Shown: positions 60,200-64,000 of the stretch, one piece after another
How positions within the stretch are numbered: position 1 is the stretch's first letter
Layout: every line of letters starts with the position of its first letter
DNA from: Streptomyces ortus
GTDB taxonomy: Bacteria; Actinomycetota; Actinomycetes; Streptomycetales; Streptomycetaceae
DNA length: 64,000 nucleotides
NCBI RefSeq assembly: GCF_026341275.1
Contig: NZ_JAIFZO010000002.1
Span: 1,924,821 to 1,988,820, forward strand
Reading direction: 5' to 3'
Program-made: the position numbers and the translations under genes
Notes under the pieces: model-generated
The model's database searches: none
Seen by the model: only the letters and a program-made list of their open reading frames with translations
Told to the model about the DNA's origin: nothing

Positions 60200-62217
60200 T
60201 GCTGATGTACCGCAAGCGGCTCACCGACGCGCTCTCCCTGCCCGGCCTCCGCCTCAAGGGGTTCACCCGGCTGCCCCTGATCTCCCGGATCGCCGTCGTC
60301 GTCATCGCGGTCGTCGTCCTCACCGCCCTGCTGGCCCCGCTCATCGCCCCGCACGACCCGCTCGAACAGTTCCCCCTGGTGGATCACGGGAACGGCGAGG
60401 GCGCCCCCTCCGCCGAGCACTGGATGGGGCAGGACAGCCTGGGCCGGGACATCCTCAGCCGGCTGATGTACGGGGCCCGCTGGTCCCTCGCCATCGGCCT
60501 CGGCGCCACCGCGCTCGCGCTGGTCGTGGGCGCGGTCGTCGGCGCGCTCGCGGCGACCTCCCGCAAGGCCCTCGACGAGACGCTGATGCGCGGCCTGGAC
60601 ATCGTCATGGCCTTCCCCGGCATCGCGCTCGCGGCCGTCTTCGTCGCGGTGTTCGGCGGCGGCATCCCGATCCTCATCGGCGCGATCGCGTTCCTGTACA
60701 TGCCCCCGATGGCCCGGGTCGTACGGGCCAACGTGATGGCCCAGTACGGCGAGGACTACGTGACCGCCGAGCGGGTCATCGGGGCGCGCACCCCGCACAT
60801 CGTGTGGCGGCACGTGGCCGTCAACTGCGCCGCCCCGGTGCTGGTCTTCTGCACGGTGCAGGTCGCCGAGGCGATCGTCTTCGAGGCGTCGCTGTCCTTC
60901 ATCGGCGCGGGCGTACGGCCGCCCGACCCGTCCTGGGGCAGTGTCATCGCGGACGGCAAGAACATGGTGCTGACCGGCGGCTGGTGGGCGACCGTGTTCC
61001 CGGGCCTGCTGATGCTGGTCACCGTGCTGTCCCTGAACATCCTCTCCGAGGGCGTCTCGGACGCGTGGGCGGCGCCCGCGGCCCGCGAGGTGCCCGCCCG
61101 GGAGGCGCAGGACCGGCTGGAGACGCCCGAACCCGGCAGCGGGAAGGTCCTGGAGCTGCCGGGCCTGACCGAGGCGGCCCAGCGGCTGCGCGGCCGGGCC
61201 CGCCCCCTGCCCCAGGGGCAGCGGCCGGTGCTGAGCGTCGAGAACCTGGCCATCGGTTTCGATGCCCGCCACGGCGGTGTGGACATCGTCGACGGCATCA
61301 GCTTCGACGTACAGCCCGGTGAAGTCCTCGGGCTGGTCGGCGAGTCCGGCTGCGGCAAGTCGCTGACCGCGCTCACGGTGATGGGCCTGGAGCCGAAGGG
61401 CGCCCGGGTCCGTGGCCATGTCCGTTTCGACCAGCGGCAGTTGGTCGGGGAGCCGATGAGCGTACGGCGCAAACTCCTCGGCCACGAGATGGCGATGATC
61501 TACCAGGACGCCCTGTCGTCGCTGAACCCCGCGATGACTGTCCGTGCCCAGCTCAGACAGGTGATCAGAAGGGGCGGCACCCGCACGGGCGCCGAACTCC
61601 TCGAACTGGTCGGCCTCGACCCGGACCGCACCCTGCGCAGCTACCCGCACGAACTGTCCGGCGGCCAGCGCCAGCGCGTACTGATCGCGATGGCCCTCTC
61701 CCGCGACCCGAAGCTGATCGTCGCCGACGAACCGACGACCGCCCTCGACGTCACCGTGCAGGCGCAGATCATGGAGCTGCTGCTGCGTCTGCGGACCGAG
61801 CTGGACTTCGCGCTCGTCCTCGTCTCGCACGACCTGGCGCTCGTCGCGGACGTCACCGACCGGGTGGTCGTGATGTACGGCGGCCAGATCGTCGAGTCGG
61901 GTGTGACGGCGGACCTCGTGGAGTCGCCGTCCCACCACTACACGCGCGGCCTCCTCGGCAGCGTCCTGTCGCTGGAGTCGGCGGCGGAGCGCATGACGCA
62001 GATCAAGGGGGTCGTGCCGTCCCCGGCGGACTTCCCTGCGGGCTGCCGGTTCGCCGACCGCTGCCCGATGGCGACGGACGTCTGCCGCACGACGGCCCCG
62101 CGTCTGACGGGCCCGCCCGGACGCCACGAGGTCGCCTGCCACCACCCCGCGATCCCCCTGGCGACGGCCACCGCGCAGATCACGCCCCCGGCCGGACCCA
62201 CAGAAGCGAGGCCATGA
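60196..62217 (+). CDS. Fused ABC permease (DppC) and ATPase (DppD)
   Basis: The 673-residue protein joins two subunits normally encoded separately. Residues 1-300 are a DppC permease ([23 protein letters not shown], six helices, coupling loop [20 protein letters not shown]). Residues about 345-665 are a DppD ATPase with Walker [15 protein letters not shown] near 381, signature [15 protein letters not shown] near 488, Walker [17 protein letters not shown] near 510 and the oligopeptide-type C-terminal cysteine motif [14 protein letters not shown] near 616. The linker is rich in Pro/Glu. Fusions of this type occur in actinobacteria and fix 1:1 stoichiometry. It overlaps its permease partner by four bases. 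Confidence 0.93.
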   Translation: MMLMYRKRLTDALSLPGLRLKGFTRLPLISRIAVVVIAVVVLTALLAPLIAPHDPLEQFPLVDHGNGEGAPSAEHWMGQDSLGRDILSRLMYGARWSLAIGLGATALALVVGAVVGALAATSRKALDETLMRGLDIVMAFPGIALAAVFVAVFGGGIPILIGAIAFLYMPPMARVVRANVMAQYGEDYVTAERVIGARTPHIVWRHVAVNCAAPVLVFCTVQVAEAIVFEASLSFIGAGVRPPDPSWGSVIADGKNMVLTGGWWATVFPGLLMLVTVLSLNILSEGVSDAWAAPAAREVPAREAQDRLETPEPGSGKVLELPGLTEAAQRLRGRARPLPQGQRPVLSVENLAIGFDARHGGVDIVDGISFDVQPGEVLGLVGESGCGKSLTALTVMGLEPKGARVRGHVRFDQRQLVGEPMSVRRKLLGHEMAMIYQDALSSLNPAMTVRAQLRQVIRRGGTRTGAELLELVGLDPDRTLRSYPHELSGGQRQRVLIAMALSRDPKLIVADEPTTALDVTVQAQIMELLLRLRTELDFALVLVSHDLALVADVTDRVVVMYGGQIVESGVTADLVESPSHHYTRGLLGSVLSLESAAERMTQIKGVVPSPADFPAGCRFADRCPMATDVCRTTAPRLTGPPGRHEVACHHPAIPLATATAQITPPAGPTEARP

Positions 62218-62218
62218 C

Positions 62219-63283
62219 ATGAGCGGACCAGCCGGCCCCCTCACCAGCCCCCTCGTGGAGCTGACCGACGTGCACGTCGTCCACAAGGCGCGCACCGGCG
62301 GCCTGTTCTCCCGCGACCGCGTGTACGCCCTTACCGGCGCCGGCCTCACCATCGCGCCCGGCGAGACGGTGGGCGTCGTCGGCGAGTCCGGCTGCGGCAA
62401 GTCGACGCTCGCCAAGGTCCTGGTGGGCGTGCAGAGGCCGACCTCCGGGACGGTGTCTTTGCGGGGCGGCGACCTGTGGACGATGGCCCCGGCGCTGCGC
62501 CGGACGACGGTGGGCGCGGGCATCGGCATGATCTTCCAGGATCCGTCGACGGCCCTGAACCGCCGGCTGACGGTACGGCAGATCCTCCGCGACCCGCTGG
62601 ACGTGCACAAACGGGGCACGCCCGCACAACGCGAGAACCGCGTGCGCGAGTTGATGTCCCTGGTGGGCCTCCCCAAGGCGCTGGCGGACGGCCTGCCGGG
62701 CCAGCTCTCCGGCGGTCAGCGCCAACGGGTCGCCATCGCGCGGGCCCTGGCCCTCGACCCGGACCTGGTGGTCGCCGACGAACCGACCAGCGCGCTGGAC
62801 GTCTCGGTGCGCGCCCAGATCCTCAACCTCCTCCTCGATCTGAAGGAACGGCTCGGCCTGGCGCTGGTCTTCGTCTCGCACGACATCCAGACCGTACGGA
62901 GGATGAGCGACCGCGTCATCACGATGTATCTCGGCCGGATCGTCGAGGAGTCCCCGGCCGACGAGGTGACCGACCGCTCCCGGCACCCGTACACCCGCGC
63001 CCTCTTCTCGGCGACGCCCGGCCTCCTCGACCCCATCGACCCGATCCCGCTCGTCGGCCCCGTCCCGTCGGCCACCCGCCCGCCGAGCGGCTGCCCCTTC
63101 CGCACCCGCTGCTGGCGGGCGGACGCGGTGTGCGCCGCGTCCATGCCGGATTTCTCGGCCGCGTCGACGCCGGGGCACCGCTTCCGCTGCCACCATCCTG
63201 TGGAGGACGGCCTGTCGACCCGGGACCTGGTCGCGCAGGCGGTCACGCGCACTCCGGCCGATCTCCCGAAGGAGCCTCGATGA
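62219..63283 (+). CDS. Oligopeptide-type ABC transporter ATPase (DppF)
   Basis: The 354-residue second ATPase of the importer has Walker [17 protein letters not shown] near 56, signature [15 protein letters not shown] near 162, Walker B LVVADEPTSALDVSVR near 182, the H-loop in VFVSHDIQTVRRM near 216 and C-terminal CPFRTRCWRADAVC near 296. With the fused ATPase it powers the importer. The ATG follows the preceding stop by one base (TGACATG), and its stop overlaps the next ATG. Confidence 0.93.
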   Translation: MSGPAGPLTSPLVELTDVHVVHKARTGGLFSRDRVYALTGAGLTIAPGETVGVVGESGCGKSTLAKVLVGVQRPTSGTVSLRGGDLWTMAPALRRTTVGAGIGMIFQDPSTALNRRLTVRQILRDPLDVHKRGTPAQRENRVRELMSLVGLPKALADGLPGQLSGGQRQRVAIARALALDPDLVVADEPTSALDVSVRAQILNLLLDLKERLGLALVFVSHDIQTVRRMSDRVITMYLGRIVEESPADEVTDRSRHPYTRALFSATPGLLDPIDPIPLVGPVPSATRPPSGCPFRTRCWRADAVCAASMPDFSAASTPGHRFRCHHPVEDGLSTRDLVAQAVTRTPADLPKEPR

Positions 63284-64000
63284 CCCTTCCCGCCCCGCTG
63301 ACCGGTGTCGTACCGCCCGTCTGCACGCCCCTGACACCGGACGGCGAGGTGGACGTCCCCTCACTGCTCCGACTGGTCGACCATCTGCTGGAGGGCGGGG
63401 TGGACGGCCTGTTCGTCCTCGGCACGTCCTCCGAGGCGGCGTACTTGCCGGACCGTCAACGTCGGCTGGTCGTCGAGACCGTCGTCGGCCATGTGGCGGG
63501 CGGGGTGCCCGTCCTCGCCGGGGCCATCGACATGACGACCCCGCGCGTCCTCGACCACGTCCGGTACGTCACGGACGCGGGCGCCGACGCGGTGGTCGTG
63601 ACGGCGCCCTTCTACACGCGCACCCATCCGGCGGAGATCGCCCGCCACTACCGGCTGGTCGCCGCGCGTTCGCCGGTGCCGGTCCTCGGATACGACCTGC
63701 CGGTCGCCGTCCACTCCAAGCTCAGCGCCGAACTGGTCCTCGAACTGGCCGCCGACGGGACACTGGCGGGGCTCAAGGACTCCAGCGGGGACCTGGGCGG
63801 ATTCCGGGCGGTCGTGACGGGGGCCCGCGCGCACGCCGGCATCACCGGTTTCAGCGTGCTGACGGGGTCCGAGCTGGTCGTCGACGCCGCGCTGGCGATG
63901 GGGGCGGACGGGGCGGTGCCGGGGCTGGCGAACGTCGACCCCGCCGGGTACGCGCGGCTGTACCGGCTGTGCCGGGGAGGGGGAGTGGGCGCTGGCCCGG
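63280..64000 (+). CDS. DapA/NanA-family aldolase (partial, runs off window end)
   Basis: At least 240 residues of a class I aldolase TIM barrel are visible with no stop before the edge. It begins GVVPPVCTPLTPDGEVDVPSL and has the family loop GTSSEAAYLPDRQRRLV near 47. The YDLPV segment near 138 carries the usual tyrosine position, and the Schiff-base lysine is in AGLKDSSGDLGGF near 165. Members condense or cleave 2-oxo acids: dihydrodipicolinate synthase, N-acetylneuraminate lyase or keto-deoxy-sugar-acid aldolases. Being last in a transporter operon, it is more likely catabolic than lysine biosynthetic. The ATG overlaps the upstream stop (ATGA). The last residues rest on the window edge. Confidence 0.85.
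   Translation, partial: MTLPAPLTGVVPPVCTPLTPDGEVDVPSLLRLVDHLLEGGVDGLFVLGTSSEAAYLPDRQRRLVVETVVGHVAGGVPVLAGAIDMTTPRVLDHVRYVTDAGADAVVVTAPFYTRTHPAEIARHYRLVAARSPVPVLGYDLPVAVHSKLSAELVLELAADGTLAGLKDSSGDLGGFRAVVTGARAHAGITGFSVLTGSELVVDAALAMGADGAVPGLANVDPAGYARLYRLCRGGGVGAGP

Overview
The window is high-GC Streptomyces chromosome. Codon use is strongly G/C-ending, GTG starts are common, and the marker genes include an Hrd-type sigma factor beside dnaG, a GlnR-style nitrate/nitrite assimilation set, a Zur-regulated zinc transporter, XRE/DUF397 pairs and LAXTG/class F sortase components. From memory, the order hrdA-dnaG ... nasA ... nirBD ... ppdK ... dusB ... glyS-znuABC-zur-uppS-recO matches a core segment of the S. 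coelicolor chromosome, so most of the window looks like vertically inherited core. No tRNA, rRNA, CRISPR array or complete insertion sequence was recognised.

Layout. 0-6 kb: a YtxH-like small protein, an FGGY kinase homologue with eroded catalytic motifs, and a two-subunit ABC exporter with one degenerate ATP site. 6-14 kb: a minus-strand block (dgt, FAD reductase, dnaG, hrdA) with a 177-bp MITE-like palindrome abutting the hrdA stop codon, followed by a CbiX/SirB-type chelatase and a SanA-like membrane protein. 14-19.4 kb: a small four-cysteine secreted protein, assimilatory nitrate reductase and a secreted M4 metallopeptidase. 19.4-23.5 kb is the most accessory part: an ATPase/XRE/DUF397 module, the remnant of an RHS-type gene, a phosphotransferase and a SoxR-box-preceded FMN reductase. 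23.7-31 kb: a secreted protein plus class F sortase, a TSUP exporter, FAD oxidoreductase-nirB-nirD, and an LAETG excalibur protein. 31-39 kb: ppdK, a ROK regulator and two glycosidase-type proteins. 39.6-47 kb: dusB, a DHA2 transporter, a zinc-finger/ECF sigma fusion with an atypical SDR, and an AKR-TetR pair with a large palindromic operator. 47-54 kb: glyS, znuABC-zur, uppS and recO. 54-57.3 kb: a second XRE/DUF397 module with a triplicated DUF397 protein, a DUF2637 membrane protein and a tyrosine-phosphatase-like protein. 57.5-64 kb: a peptide-type ABC transporter operon (with a permease-ATPase fusion) ending in a DapA/NanA-family aldolase cut by the window edge.

Working together: nasA reduces nitrate, nirBD reduces nitrite to ammonia using siroheme, and the chelatase could serve siroheme synthesis. 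Putative GlnR box arrays sit just upstream of both nasA and the nirB operon. ZnuABC is controlled by Zur, encoded at the end of the same run, through two boxes that overlap an apparently leaderless znuA promoter. A short palindromic element with the core GTTCCCCGCGCCCCT occurs about two dozen times, nearly always at gene ends and mostly between convergent genes, where it probably folds into terminators.
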